From: Lachnospiraceae bacterium | Lineage (GTDB): Bacteria > Bacillota > Clostridia > Lachnospirales > Lachnospiraceae | Length of the DNA: 64,000 nucleotides | Assembly (NCBI GenBank): GCA_017436305.1 | Contig: JAFSDJ010000038.1 | Span: forward strand, 39,045-103,044 | Reading direction: 5' to 3' | Shown here: piece by piece, positions 46,238-56,487 of the stretch | Numbering within the stretch: the stretch's first letter is position 1 | Layout of the letters: each line of letters opens with the position of its first letter | Program-made: the position numbers and the translations under genes | Notes under the pieces: model-generated | Seen by the model: the letters and a program-made list of their open reading frames with translations, nothing else | The model's database searches: none | Told to the model about the DNA's origin: nothing

Positions 46238-46555
46238 ATGAATTGTAAAGATACAGATAAATCCATTCCCCGGTTTTTTGACGGAGAATTGGAAGGAAGA
46301 GAATTAACAGAGTTTTTGAAACACGTTAGAAATTGCAGTGATTGCAAAGAAGAGTTATCGATTTACTTTTTGGCTTCCGAAGGTATTGCCAGATTAGAGG
46401 AAGGAAGCAGCTTTGATTTAGATAAAGAATTAGAGTCAAGGCTTGATGAGCAGGAATACAAAATTAAAATGAGACATTCTTTAAAGGTTGCTTTTTATTG
46501 CATGGAATTTGTACTCATTATTATTATATTATTTATTTTGTGGTATGTTTTATAA
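46238..46555 (+). CDS. Anti-sigma-factor-like zinc-finger membrane protein (no adjacent sigma gene)
   Basis: 105 residues. The N-terminal ZAS-like segment has Cys3 (MNCKD) and HVRNCSDCKEEL (His-x3-Cys-x2-Cys), as in zf-HC2 anti-sigma domains. A charged middle part and one C-terminal membrane helix (about 83-105) follow. Normally such proteins pair with an adjacent ECF sigma factor; here the next gene is polA, 9 bases away. It may be an orphan regulator or a zinc-finger protein acting on a distant sigma factor. Confidence 0.72.
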   Translation: MNCKDTDKSIPRFFDGELEGRELTEFLKHVRNCSDCKEELSIYFLASEGIARLEEGSSFDLDKELESRLDEQEYKIKMRHSLKVAFYCMEFVLIIIILFILWYVL

Positions 46556-46564
46556 AGGAGCTTT

Positions 46565-49297
46565 ATGGAAAAGAAATTAGTATTAATTGACGGGCACAGC
46601 ATTTTGAATAGAGCATTTTACGGAGTGCCGGATTTAACCAATAAGGATGGGCTTCACACCAATGCCATTTATGGGTTTTTAAATATTTTATTTAAAGTGC
46701 TTGAGGAAGAAAAAGCAGAATATCTTGCAGTTGCTTTTGACGTAAAAGCACCAACTTTCCGCCATGAAATATACAAAGAATATAAGGGCACAAGAAAGCC
46801 TATGCCGGAAGAATTAAGAGAGCAGGTTCCGGTTATGAAAGAAATTTTAAAGGCTATGAATGTTCTTGTGTTAGAAAAAGCAGGCCTTGAGGCAGATGAC
46901 ATTTTAGGAACTTTAGCAAAAGCAGGGGAAAAGGAAGGCTTTTTAGTTTCTTTAGTATCAGGAGACAGAGATTTATTACAGATTGCCTCAGACAAGATTA
47001 AGATTCGTATTCCAAAAACAAAGGGTGTAAGAACTGAGGTGGAAGATTATTATGCAAAGGATGTACTGGAAAAATATCAGGTAACTCCGGAGCAGTTTAT
47101 TGAGTTAAAGGCACTTATGGGTGATACGGCAGATAACATTCCGGGTGTACCAAAGATTGGGGAGAAAACAGCTACATCTCTTTTGGTAGAATATAAGTCT
47201 ATTGCCAACTTATACGAGCACGTAGAAGAAATTACGAAAAAAAGCATTAAGGAAACGCTAATTGCCAACAGAGAACTGGCAGATTTGAGCAAGGTGTTAG
47301 CAACCATTAATGTTCAGGCAAATATTGAGTATTCTTTTGATAATGCCAAAATAGAAAACCTTTATACAAAAGAAGCTTATGAGCTTTTTACAAAGCTGGA
47401 ATTTAAAAACATGCTCTCAAAATTTGAAGAAGATACAGCTCACAATGTACAGTCAGAAGACTTTGCCTATGTGGAAAATAAAAAAGAAGCAGATTGTATC
47501 TTTGAAACTGCAAAGGAACAAAGCTATGTGGCATATTCCTTCTTTTATGAATGGGTAAAAGAAGAAACAAACGAAACCCCGTTAGAACGCATGATGCGAG
47601 GAGAAAGCCCGGATGAAGGTGGCAAAAAGCTTCTTGGCATTGCATTTTCTTACGGAGAAAAAGAACATGTATTTTTAAAGACAGGTGAAGAAATTCCAGA
47701 AGAATATTTGCTTGCACAAATGAGTGAGTTAGCCAATGCTTACCGCAAACAGGGAAAAAGGCTTGTTACCTTTGATGTAAAAAAGTCCTATGAATATTTT
47801 ACGTTTTCAAAAATAGACAGAAAGCTTACAGATACATTTTTTGATGTTAAGTTAGCTGCATATTTACTAAATCCTTTAAAAAGTGAATATACCATAGAGG
47901 ATATTGCCAATGAACAGCTTGGAATGATGTTAAAAAACAGAGCTGCTTATTTTGGCAAAAACACATTATATGATTCCATGAAAAATGAGAAGGAAGTATT
48001 TTTAGAATACGCCTGCTTCCGTTCCTACGTGGCATATGCCTCTTACGAGAAATTGGAAAAACAGTTAGCAGAGGCTAACATGGACCAACTGATGTTACAG
48101 ATGGAAATGCCTTTAACTTACGTTCTTTATCAGATGGAAAAAGAAGGGGTAAAGGTTAAGGCGGATCAGTTAAAAGAATATGGACAGGTTCTTTCCGTAA
48201 AAATAGATCAGTTGGAAAAGGAAATTTACCAAGATGTTGGAGAAGAATTTAACATTAATTCTCCAAAGCAGTTAGGAGAAATTCTATTTGGCAAACTTGG
48301 TTATAAAGGCGGAAAGAAAACCAAAACAGGCTATTCCACAGCGGCTGACGTATTAGAAAAGTTAGCACCGGATTACCCGGTTGTATCTAAAATATTAGAA
48401 TACAGAGGCTTAACAAAGCTTAAATCAACTTACGCAGATGGGCTTTATGACTACATTATGGAGGATGGCAGAATTCACAGTAACTTTAATCAGATGATTA
48501 CTGCAACAGGCAGAATTTCTTCCACAGAGCCTAATTTACAAAATATTCCTATGCGTATGGAACTTGGAAGACTGATACGTAAGGTGTTTGTGCCAAAAGA
48601 AGGCTATGTGTTAATGGATGCGGATTATTCTCAGATTGAACTTAGAATTTTAGCCCATATGTCAAATGATGAAGCGTTAATTGAAGCTTATAACCAGTCA
48701 GAAGATATACATCGGATTACAGCCGCCAAAGTATTTCATACTCCCTTCGAGGAAGTAACGGATTTACAAAGAAGAAATGCAAAGGCTGTTAATTTTGGAA
48801 TTGTATACGGTATCAGTTCCTTTGGCTTAAGCCAGGATTTAAGCATTAGTAAAAAAGAGGCCGGAGAGTATATTGAGGCATATTTTAATACTTATCCGGG
48901 AGTTAAGGCTTTCTTGGATGGGGAAGTAAAAAAGGCAAAAGAAAAGGGCTATTCCATTACTATGTACAATAGAAGAAGACCTTTGCCCGAAATTACAAGT
49001 AGTAACTTTATGCAAAGACAATTTGGGGAAAGGGTGGCAATGAATGCACCAATTCAGGGAACTGCCGCAGATATTATGAAAATCGCCATGCTTTCAGTGT
49101 ACTGGGCTTTATATGAGGCAGGGCTACAGTCTAAATTGATTTTACAGGTTCATGATGAACTTTTAATTGAAACTAAAATAGAAGAAAAAGAGCAGGTAGA
49201 AGCAATTTTAGCCGGTAATATGAAACATGCAGCTAATCTTAAGGTAGAGCTTGAAGTGGATTTGCATACCGGCGAAAACTGGTATGAGGCAAAGTAG
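46565..49297 (+). CDS. polA: DNA polymerase I
   Basis: 910 residues: a 5'-3' exonuclease/FEN domain (LVLIDGHSILNRAFYG; ADDILGTLAK; SGDRDLLQIA; GDTADNIPGVPKIGEKTA), a degenerate proofreading domain (about 300-500, with the first DED position in AYSFFYEW lacking the acidic pair), and the polymerase domain (MDADYSQIELRILAHMS; RRNAKAVNFGIVYGISSFGL; LQVHDELLIE). It handles Okazaki processing and repair. It is probably without 3'-5' exonuclease, as in Bacillus and Taq. It precedes coaE, a common pairing. Confidence 0.97.
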   Translation: MEKKLVLIDGHSILNRAFYGVPDLTNKDGLHTNAIYGFLNILFKVLEEEKAEYLAVAFDVKAPTFRHEIYKEYKGTRKPMPEELREQVPVMKEILKAMNVLVLEKAGLEADDILGTLAKAGEKEGFLVSLVSGDRDLLQIASDKIKIRIPKTKGVRTEVEDYYAKDVLEKYQVTPEQFIELKALMGDTADNIPGVPKIGEKTATSLLVEYKSIANLYEHVEEITKKSIKETLIANRELADLSKVLATINVQANIEYSFDNAKIENLYTKEAYELFTKLEFKNMLSKFEEDTAHNVQSEDFAYVENKKEADCIFETAKEQSYVAYSFFYEWVKEETNETPLERMMRGESPDEGGKKLLGIAFSYGEKEHVFLKTGEEIPEEYLLAQMSELANAYRKQGKRLVTFDVKKSYEYFTFSKIDRKLTDTFFDVKLAAYLLNPLKSEYTIEDIANEQLGMMLKNRAAYFGKNTLYDSMKNEKEVFLEYACFRSYVAYASYEKLEKQLAEANMDQLMLQMEMPLTYVLYQMEKEGVKVKADQLKEYGQVLSVKIDQLEKEIYQDVGEEFNINSPKQLGEILFGKLGYKGGKKTKTGYSTAADVLEKLAPDYPVVSKILEYRGLTKLKSTYADGLYDYIMEDGRIHSNFNQMITATGRISSTEPNLQNIPMRMELGRLIRKVFVPKEGYVLMDADYSQIELRILAHMSNDEALIEAYNQSEDIHRITAAKVFHTPFEEVTDLQRRNAKAVNFGIVYGISSFGLSQDLSISKKEAGEYIEAYFNTYPGVKAFLDGEVKKAKEKGYSITMYNRRRPLPEITSSNFMQRQFGERVAMNAPIQGTAADIMKIAMLSVYWALYEAGLQSKLILQVHDELLIETKIEEKEQVEAILAGNMKHAANLKVELEVDLHTGENWYEAK

Positions 49298-49306
49298 GAG
49301 CATGGT

Positions 49307-49903
49307 ATGAAAATAATCGGAATTACCGGTGGAGTAGGTGCCGGAAAATCACAGATTTTAAACTATTTAAAAGATAACTACCAAGCAAAAATTATTATGG
49401 CAGATGAGGTTGCCCATAAAGTAAAAGAGAAAGGTCAAAGTTGCTATGAGCCATTAATAAATCTTCTTGGCAAAGATGTGTTAGATGAGGCGGGAGAAAT
49501 TGATAAGAAAAAAATGGCAGCCAGGATTTTTGCTGATAAGGATCTTCTTTTAGGGGTAAATCAGTTGATTCATCCGGCTGTAAAGGCTTATATACAAAAT
49601 GAAATAGAGACAGAAAAAGAAAAAGGCAGTGTGAAATTTCTTTTTATCGAGGCAGCTTTATTAATTGAGGACCATTATGATGAAATCTGTGATGAATTGT
49701 GGTATATTTATGCAGAGGAATCTGTACGCACCAAAAGACTAATGGAAAGCAGAGGCTACAGTCTTTTAAAAGTACAGCAAATTATGAACGGACAGTTAGG
49801 GGATAAAGAATTTCGGAACAATTGTCAGTTCGTTATTGACAATAGTCATGAGCTTTTAAATGCGTTTAAGCAAATAGATAGAAAACTGGGGGAATACCTG
49901 TGA
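49307..49903 (+). CDS. coaE: Dephospho-CoA kinase
   Basis: 198 residues: P-loop IGITGGVGAGKSQIL, IMADEVAHKV, LIHPAVKAYI and FIEAALLIED are all typical. It phosphorylates dephospho-CoA in the last step of CoA synthesis. It follows polA by 9 bases, and its stop overlaps the next GTG by 4 bases. Confidence 0.95.
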   Translation: MKIIGITGGVGAGKSQILNYLKDNYQAKIIMADEVAHKVKEKGQSCYEPLINLLGKDVLDEAGEIDKKKMAARIFADKDLLLGVNQLIHPAVKAYIQNEIETEKEKGSVKFLFIEAALLIEDHYDEICDELWYIYAEESVRTKRLMESRGYSLLKVQQIMNGQLGDKEFRNNCQFVIDNSHELLNAFKQIDRKLGEYL

Positions 49904-52155
49904 CAAAAACAAAGGAAACATTAGTATTTGGTTTGGATATTGGAACAAGAAGTATTGTAGGAACGGTTGGATATAAAAATAAGAACCGTTTTGTTGTTGT
50001 GGCACAAACTTCTAGAGAGCATGAAACGAGAGCTATGTTAGACGGACAGATTCATGATATTCATGCAGTTGGTGATACAATTAGAGAGGTTGTAGAGGTT
50101 TTAGAAGAGAAAATCGGTGAACCATTAAAGCAGGTAAGCATAGCGGCAGCGGGGCGGGTTTTAAAAACTGTTACTGCTCATGCTGACATGGAATTTTTAG
50201 AAGATAAAGTGATTACCAGTGAGGATGTGTATGCACTGGATTCAGTAGCTATCGAGAAAGCTTACGAGCAATTTTCCATAGAAAATAAAACAGACATGAA
50301 GTTTTACTGTGTAGGATATTCTGTTGTAAAATATTATATGAACGGATACCTTATTGGAAATCTGGAAGAACATAAGGCAAAAAATATAGGAGTGGATTTG
50401 ATTGCTACCTTTTTGCCTGATGATGTAGTAGACGGATTGTACAGGGCAGTAGAATATGCAGGGTTAGAGGTTGCTAACTTAACATTGGAGCCTATTGCAG
50501 CAATTGAAGTGGCCATCCCTGAAATGTACCGTATGTTAAATATTGGTTTAATTGATGTAGGAGCCGGAACTTCTGATATTTCCATTACAAAGGATGGAAG
50601 TATTGTTGCTTACGGCATGCTTCCGGTGGCAGGAGATAGTCTGACAGAAGTAATAGCAAGACATTGTCTGGTGGATTTTGCTACAGCGGAAGAAATTAAA
50701 AAGGGTATTTCTGTTACAGATACTGTTGAATATAAAGATATTATGGGACTTCCACAGACGATTACAAAAGAGCAGGTATTGGAAATTTGCAAAGAGCCTG
50801 TTACTCAGATGGCAAAACAGGCAGCAGAGAAGCTCTTAGAATTAAATGGAGATAAGCCGGTAAGCGCAGTATTTGTTGTTGGTGGTGGCGGAAAAATTCC
50901 GGGCTATACCGAAATGGTTGCGCAGTATTTAGGAATTCAGAAGGAACGCTGTGCCATAAGAGGTGCAGAGGTTATGGATAAAATTGACTTCTTAGAAACC
51001 GATGTGGTAAAAGATTCCCTGTTAGTAACTCCTATTGGCATTTGTTTAAATTTCTATGAAAAGAGCAATAACTTTATTTTTGTAACCTTTAATGATAAGA
51101 GAATTAAGCTTTATGATAATAATAAATTATCCATCGTAGATGCTGCCATGCAGGCAGAATTTCCAAATGATGGTCTCTTCCCAAAACGTGGGCAGGCCCT
51201 TACCTTTACTATTGATGGTAAGCAAAGAGTAATCAGAGGAGAAGCAGGAGAAGCAGCAGAGATCTATTTAAATGGAGAAGCAGCAGATATTCATACACCA
51301 ATCCGGAAAAACGACAAAATTGTGGTAAAAGAGTCCACGGCCGGAAAAATGGCTGAATTAGAAATTGGAAAATTGCCGGAATTTTCTTCTACCATTGAAA
51401 TTTTTGTAAATGATCAGAAAGTAAGTTTTCCTAAATTTGCCAGTGTAAACGGACAATTACAATCAGCCTTTTATTCTATTAAAGAAAATGATAAAATAGA
51501 AATGTTGAATTATTATACGGTCAGTCAGATTGTAGAATTTATGGATGTAATACTGGATAAAAACATGAATATCTATGTAAACAATCAGATTGCGGATATG
51601 GATACAAAAGTTTATGAAAACTTTTCTGTTATTTGGACCTTAGAGGAGTTAGAGCTTTTGATGGCCACCAGTGGACAGGGTGAAATTATTCATTCTGCAA
51701 ATGAAACTGAGCCGGGTGAAAACGGGACAGAAACAAATTCCGTAAGTGAAAGTAAGCAACAGCTAACTGGGACAGAAACAAATTCCGCAAGTGAAAGTAA
51801 GCAACAGCTAACTGAGGCAGAAACAAATGCAACAAGCGAAAGTAAGCCACAGATAATAGAGGCAGAGTTAAATACAGACACAAGTACCGCAGATAATAGC
51901 AAGCCGGAGATAACTGGGGCAAATGCATCTGAGCCAGACATAATTACCACCATTCATGTAGTAGTTAATAAAAAGCCTCTCACATTATCAGGCAAAAAGG
52001 ATTATATTTTTGTTGACGTATTTGATTATATTGACTTTGATTTATCCAAACCTCAGGGAACTAGCGTGGAAACCTTATTAAATGGTGAGAATGCAGGATA
52101 TACCCAGTTTCTTTCAGAGGGTGATGTGCTGGATATTTTCTGGAAAAACAATTAA
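49900..52155 (+). CDS. Long FtsA-like actin-fold ATPase
   Basis: 751 residues. Actin-fold phosphate and adenosine motifs are present: VFGLDIGTRSIVGTVG, NIGLIDVGAGTSDISIT, AVFVVGGGGKIPGYTEM. The SHS2-like insertion about 85-165 places it with FtsA/PilM. Unlike normal FtsA (about 420 residues) it adds about 330 residues: beta-rich modules about 395-590, a Ser/Thr/Glu linker with three 15-residue repeats, and a C-terminal Ub-like or DUF-type domain (about 685-751). No ftsZ is nearby. A cytoskeletal or cell-division-like role is inferred. Start GTG 49900 overlaps coaE. Confidence 0.78.
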   Translation: MTKTKETLVFGLDIGTRSIVGTVGYKNKNRFVVVAQTSREHETRAMLDGQIHDIHAVGDTIREVVEVLEEKIGEPLKQVSIAAAGRVLKTVTAHADMEFLEDKVITSEDVYALDSVAIEKAYEQFSIENKTDMKFYCVGYSVVKYYMNGYLIGNLEEHKAKNIGVDLIATFLPDDVVDGLYRAVEYAGLEVANLTLEPIAAIEVAIPEMYRMLNIGLIDVGAGTSDISITKDGSIVAYGMLPVAGDSLTEVIARHCLVDFATAEEIKKGISVTDTVEYKDIMGLPQTITKEQVLEICKEPVTQMAKQAAEKLLELNGDKPVSAVFVVGGGGKIPGYTEMVAQYLGIQKERCAIRGAEVMDKIDFLETDVVKDSLLVTPIGICLNFYEKSNNFIFVTFNDKRIKLYDNNKLSIVDAAMQAEFPNDGLFPKRGQALTFTIDGKQRVIRGEAGEAAEIYLNGEAADIHTPIRKNDKIVVKESTAGKMAELEIGKLPEFSSTIEIFVNDQKVSFPKFASVNGQLQSAFYSIKENDKIEMLNYYTVSQIVEFMDVILDKNMNIYVNNQIADMDTKVYENFSVIWTLEELELLMATSGQGEIIHSANETEPGENGTETNSVSESKQQLTGTETNSASESKQQLTEAETNATSESKPQIIEAELNTDTSTADNSKPEITGANASEPDIITTIHVVVNKKPLTLSGKKDYIFVDVFDYIDFDLSKPQGTSVETLLNGENAGYTQFLSEGDVLDIFWKNN
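51724..51858 (+). repeat. Three 45-bp coding repeats in the FtsA-like gene
   Basis: Units at 51724-51768, 51769-51813 and 51814-51858 encode GTETNSVSESKQQLT and two variants. They make a disordered spacer between the modules of the protein. Confidence 0.88.
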
Positions 52156-52190
52156 ACAACGAACATAATAAAAACAGGAGGGAATACAAT

Positions 52191-52988
52191 ATGAGGCTTC
52201 TAAGCATTGCAAGCGGAAGCAGTGGAAATTGCATTTATGTAGGTGATGAAAATACCCATATTTTAATTGATGCGGGTATTAGTGGCAAAAAAGTAGAGGC
52301 AGGACTAAAATCCATTGGTCTTAGTGCGGCTGATTTACATGCAATTTTTATTACTCATGAGCATATTGACCATATTGGAGGACTTGGTGTACTTGCCAGA
52401 AAGCACCGAATTCCTATTTATGCAACAAAAGGTACCATTTATGGGATTTTAAATACCAAATCTGTAGGAAAAATTGATGAAGGACTTTTCCATCCTTTTA
52501 AAGGGTATGGATGCTGTCAGATAGGAGAGCTTACTGTGGATCCCCTTCCTATTTCACATGATGCCAATGACCCGGTGGCATACCGGATATATTGTGGAAA
52601 AAAAAGACTGGGCATTGTAACAGACTTAGGGATTGTAACCGATGAAATTGTAGATGGTTTTCAGGATATGGATGCGTTGTTTATTGAGGCAAACCATGAT
52701 GAAAGAATGTTACAGGTAGGAGCCTATCCATATTATTTAAAAAAGCGTATTGCGGGAAAAAAGGGACATTTGTCCAATGAAAGCAGTGGCAAATTTTTAA
52801 ATAACATAGTAAACGACCATTTGAAATATATTATGCTAGGACATTTAAGTCATGAAAATAATCTTCCGGAGTTGGCTTATGAGGCGGTACGTCTGGAGAT
52901 TAATATGGGAGATAATCCTTATAAGGCAGAAGATTTTTATATTAGTGTGGCAAACAGAAGTGAGCCAAGCCCGCTAATAGAATTTTAA
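52191..52988 (+). CDS. walJ: WalJ/YycJ-family metallo-beta-lactamase-fold hydrolase
   Basis: 265 residues. It opens MRLLSIASGSSGNCIYVGDE and carries the metal motif FITHEHIDHIGGL, further His in PISHDANDPVAYRI, Asp in GIVTDLGIVTDE, and IMLGHLSHENNLPE. This is the YycJ/WalJ type, a 5'-3' DNA exonuclease family implicated in mismatch repair in organisms without MutH. GGAGGG precedes the ATG. Confidence 0.87.
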   Translation: MRLLSIASGSSGNCIYVGDENTHILIDAGISGKKVEAGLKSIGLSAADLHAIFITHEHIDHIGGLGVLARKHRIPIYATKGTIYGILNTKSVGKIDEGLFHPFKGYGCCQIGELTVDPLPISHDANDPVAYRIYCGKKRLGIVTDLGIVTDEIVDGFQDMDALFIEANHDERMLQVGAYPYYLKKRIAGKKGHLSNESSGKFLNNIVNDHLKYIMLGHLSHENNLPELAYEAVRLEINMGDNPYKAEDFYISVANRSEPSPLIEF

Positions 52989-53018
52989 TAAAAACAAGAA
53001 AAGATGAGGAGCAGACAG

Positions 53019-53291
53019 ATGAAAAAGACGATTATCACTGTAGTAGGTAAAGACACTGTAGGAATTATTGCAAAGGTTTGTACATACTTAGCAGACAACG
53101 GAGTAAATATTTTAGATATTTCCCAGACAATTGTACAGGAATATTTTAATATGATGATGTTAGTAGACATGAATAATGCTACAAAGCCTTTTGGAGACAT
53201 TGCAGACGAGCTTGCCAAGGTTGGAGAAGAAATTGGCGTAGTAATTAAATGCCAGAGAGAAGATATTTTTGATAAGATGCACCGTATCTAA
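53019..53291 (+). CDS. ACT domain protein
   Basis: 90 residues, a single ACT domain: KKTIITVVGKDTVGIIAKVC, VNILDISQTIVQEYFNMMML, ending FDKMHRI. ACT domains bind amino acids or related ligands. ATG 53019 is supported by GAGGA at 53006-53010; ATG 53004 lies before that site. It is almost always paired with the UPF0210 gene that follows 27 bases later. Confidence 0.93.
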   Translation: MKKTIITVVGKDTVGIIAKVCTYLADNGVNILDISQTIVQEYFNMMMLVDMNNATKPFGDIADELAKVGEEIGVVIKCQREDIFDKMHRI

Positions 53292-53318
53292 AAAATACGA
53301 AAAGACGGAGAGTAAGAC

Positions 53319-54683
53319 ATGATTAACTTTTTTGAAGTAAATGAAACAAACAAAATGATTGAGGAAGAAAATCTGGATGTAAGAACTATTACTATTGGTA
53401 TTAGCCTTCTTGACTGTATTTCACCGGATTTAGAAACTTTAAGAAAAAATATTTATGAAAAAATTGAACGTACTGCAAGAAATCTGGTAGCAACCGGAGA
53501 TGAAATTGAAAAAGAATTTGGTATCCCTATTGTAAACAAGAGAATTTCCATAACTCCTATTGCGCTGGTTGGTGGAGCAGCTTGTAAAACGCCTGAAGAC
53601 TTTGCAAAAATTGCGGAAACTTTAGATCAGGTAGCAAAGAAAGTAGGGGTAAACTTTATTGGTGGATATTCAGCCCTTGTTTCAAAAGGTATGACAAAGG
53701 CGGATGAACTATTAATTCGTTCCATTCCACTGGCACTTTCTAAAACAGAAAGAGTGTGCAGCTCCGTTAACTTAGGCTCTACTCGCACCGGAATTAATAT
53801 GGATGCAGTAAAGCTTATGGGTGAAATCGTAAAAGAAACAGCAGAATATACAAGGGAAGACGATTCCTTAGGCTGTGCAAAGCTGGTAGTATTTTGCAAT
53901 GCGCCGGATGATAACCCGTTTATGGCAGGTGCTTTTCATGGTGTTACCGAAACGGATGCCATCATCAATGTAGGAGTATCCGGTCCGGGTGTTGTTAGAA
54001 CTGCACTGGAAAAAGTACGTGGAGAAAGCTTTGAAGTACTTTGTGAAACCATTAAAAAGACAGCATTTAAGGTAACAAGAGTAGGACAGCTTGTAGCAAA
54101 AGAAGCATCCAGACTTTTAGACATTCCATTTGGTATAGTGGATTTATCTTTGGCACCAACTCCGGCAATTGGGGACAGTGTTGCAGATATTTTATGTGAA
54201 ATCGGATTGGAATACGCAGGAGCACCGGGAACAACAGCAGCCTTGGCTTTATTAAACGACCAGGTAAAAAAAGGTGGCGTTATGGCATCCTCTTATGTAG
54301 GTGGTCTTAGCGGTGCATTTATTCCGGTTAGCGAAGACCAGGGAATGATTGATGCAGTTATGGCAGGGGCACTTACTTTGGAAAAATTAGAGGCAATGAC
54401 CTGTGTATGTTCTGTAGGACTTGACATGATTGCTATTCCCGGAGATACAAAAGCTACAACAATTTCCGGTATTATTGCAGATGAAATGGCAATTGGTATG
54501 GTAAATCAGAAAACAACAGCTGTGCGTATTATTCCGGTAATTGGAAAGGATGTAGGAGAAAAAGTAGAATTCGGCGGTCTTTTAGGATATGCGCCAATTA
54601 TGCCTGTAAATCAATTTTCCTGCGATAACTTTATTAATAGAGGTGGAAGAATTCCAGCCCCAATTCACAGCTTTAAAAATTAA
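53319..54683 (+). CDS. UPF0210 (DUF711/PFL) family protein
   Basis: 454 residues of typical UPF0210 length. Characteristic stretches are [14 protein letters not shown]-like ([14 protein letters not shown]), [33 protein letters not shown], and the C-terminal [28 protein letters not shown] glycyl-radical-like fold has been proposed for the family. The biochemical role is unknown; the ACT neighbour suggests control by a small ligand. Confidence 0.93.
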   Translation: MINFFEVNETNKMIEEENLDVRTITIGISLLDCISPDLETLRKNIYEKIERTARNLVATGDEIEKEFGIPIVNKRISITPIALVGGAACKTPEDFAKIAETLDQVAKKVGVNFIGGYSALVSKGMTKADELLIRSIPLALSKTERVCSSVNLGSTRTGINMDAVKLMGEIVKETAEYTREDDSLGCAKLVVFCNAPDDNPFMAGAFHGVTETDAIINVGVSGPGVVRTALEKVRGESFEVLCETIKKTAFKVTRVGQLVAKEASRLLDIPFGIVDLSLAPTPAIGDSVADILCEIGLEYAGAPGTTAALALLNDQVKKGGVMASSYVGGLSGAFIPVSEDQGMIDAVMAGALTLEKLEAMTCVCSVGLDMIAIPGDTKATTISGIIADEMAIGMVNQKTTAVRIIPVIGKDVGEKVEFGGLLGYAPIMPVNQFSCDNFINRGGRIPAPIHSFKN

Positions 54684-54715
54684 AAGTACGGGGCTTTATT
54701 TTAGGAGGTATCTAC

Positions 54716-56485
54716 ATGGAGTTTAATTCAGTTTACCATCGTGCAAATGATAATTATTGCTATCCGTTAAATGAAGAGGAACTGATTATTAATATTAAAA
54801 CCGGATATGATGTAAAACAGGTTAATATTTATCAGGGCGATCCATTTTCGGCAGGTATATTAGGGGGAAACGGAGTCTGGACCGGTCAGGTTTGGGGAGT
54901 ACTTTTTAAAAAGCGGTTAAAAAACCAGATTTGGTGGACTACAACCTTAAAACCTGAGTATAAGAGATTAAAATACTATTTTGAACTGGTTACGGATACA
55001 GAACGCTTTTACTATTTTGAAGATGGATTTGTCAGCGAAGAACAGATGAAGCTGGAAGGAAGAAGTATGCAGTGTTTTGTATTTCCGTGGATGAATCCTT
55101 CCGATATAAATAGAACACCATCCTGGGTAAATGAAACAGTCTGGTATCAGATTTTTCCGGAGCGTTTCTGTAATGGAGATCCTGGCAATGATCCGGAGGG
55201 TACCTTACCATGGAAAAATAAAGGAAAAGTAAGAAATGAAGAATCTTACGGTGGAGATCTTCAGGGAATTATAAATAAACTGGATTACCTTAGAGAGTTG
55301 GGAATCACAGGGATTTATCTGACCCCAATTAATGAAGCACCTTCCAATCATAAATACGATACAACTGATTATACTAAAATTGATCCCCATTTTGGCAATG
55401 AAGAAACCTTCATGCGACTTGTTGATGAAGCTCATAACAGAGGAATCCGAATTATGCTTGATGGAGTGTTTAATCATAGCGGTGAATTTTTTGCTCCATG
55501 GCAGGAAGTGTGCCAAAAGGGACCAGAGTCTAAGTATTATGACTGGTTCATGATTAATGAGTGGCCCTTTAACCATAAGGGCGGTTCTGCCAAGAAAAAA
55601 CAGTATTACAGCTTTGCATTTTTTGATGATATGCCAAAGCTCAATACCAATAACAAAGAAGTTAGAGAATATTTGCTGGGAGTTTTGGAAACTTGGGTAA
55701 AAAAGTACAACGTAGACGGAATCAGGTTAGACGTTGCTAACGAAATTTCCCATGTATTTTGTAAAGAACTTCGCACTAGAATGAAGGAAATCAATCCTGA
55801 TATTTATATTTTAGGTGAAATCTGGCATGATGCCATGCCTTGGCTTAGAGGGGATGAATTTGATGCAGTTATGAATTATCCTTTAGGTCAGAGTATTAAA
55901 GATTTCTGGATCGATAAAAGCCTTACCAATGAGGATTTTGAGTTTACCATTAACCGTTGCTATACAGGATATATGCAGCAGACCAATGATGTACTGTTTA
56001 ATTTATTAGACTCTCATGATACAAAAAGACTGCGCAGTGATGTAAAAAATTTAGACGAATATTTCCAGCAGATTGCAGTACTTTTTACAATGCCGGGAAG
56101 TCCATGTATTTACTATGGAACGGAAATTGCTATGGAAGGTGGTCATGATCCGGATTGTAGAAGATGTATGCCTTGGGATGAAATTGAAGCCGGAGAATAC
56201 AAAGATCGAATTGAAATTATCCGTCAGCTCATCCACTTAAGAAAAAGTGAGCCGTTAATGCGCACAAGAAATTTCCATTTTCCTAATAATTTAGAAAATC
56301 CAAGAGTCATTGAATTCATGAAATCCGGCTGGGTTGATAATTATTTAGAAGTTATTATTAACTGTGCAGAAGAGGACGTGGAGATTAAACGGGAAGGAGA
56401 AATCCTATTCCAGCGGCATTATATTGATAATACATTACTAAAAAATGGAATTTTAATTCGGAAAATCGTAAATAAAGGGGCATAG
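54716..56485 (+). CDS. GH13 alpha-amylase family enzyme (neopullulanase/cyclomaltodextrinase type)
   Basis: 589 residues: an N-terminal CBM34-like beta domain (about 1-125), then a GH13 barrel with NETVWYQIFPERFCNGDPGN, region I DGVFNHSGEFF, the nucleophile Asp in DGIRLDVANEISH, acid Glu in YILGEIWHDAMPW, and Asp in NLLDSHDTKR. No signal peptide is present, so it acts inside the cell on malto-oligosaccharides or cyclodextrins. It is followed by an unrelated J-domain gene 2 bases later. Confidence 0.93.
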   Translation: MEFNSVYHRANDNYCYPLNEEELIINIKTGYDVKQVNIYQGDPFSAGILGGNGVWTGQVWGVLFKKRLKNQIWWTTTLKPEYKRLKYYFELVTDTERFYYFEDGFVSEEQMKLEGRSMQCFVFPWMNPSDINRTPSWVNETVWYQIFPERFCNGDPGNDPEGTLPWKNKGKVRNEESYGGDLQGIINKLDYLRELGITGIYLTPINEAPSNHKYDTTDYTKIDPHFGNEETFMRLVDEAHNRGIRIMLDGVFNHSGEFFAPWQEVCQKGPESKYYDWFMINEWPFNHKGGSAKKKQYYSFAFFDDMPKLNTNNKEVREYLLGVLETWVKKYNVDGIRLDVANEISHVFCKELRTRMKEINPDIYILGEIWHDAMPWLRGDEFDAVMNYPLGQSIKDFWIDKSLTNEDFEFTINRCYTGYMQQTNDVLFNLLDSHDTKRLRSDVKNLDEYFQQIAVLFTMPGSPCIYYGTEIAMEGGHDPDCRRCMPWDEIEAGEYKDRIEIIRQLIHLRKSEPLMRTRNFHFPNNLENPRVIEFMKSGWVDNYLEVIINCAEEDVEIKREGEILFQRHYIDNTLLKNGILIRKIVNKGA

Positions 56486-56487
56486 AT

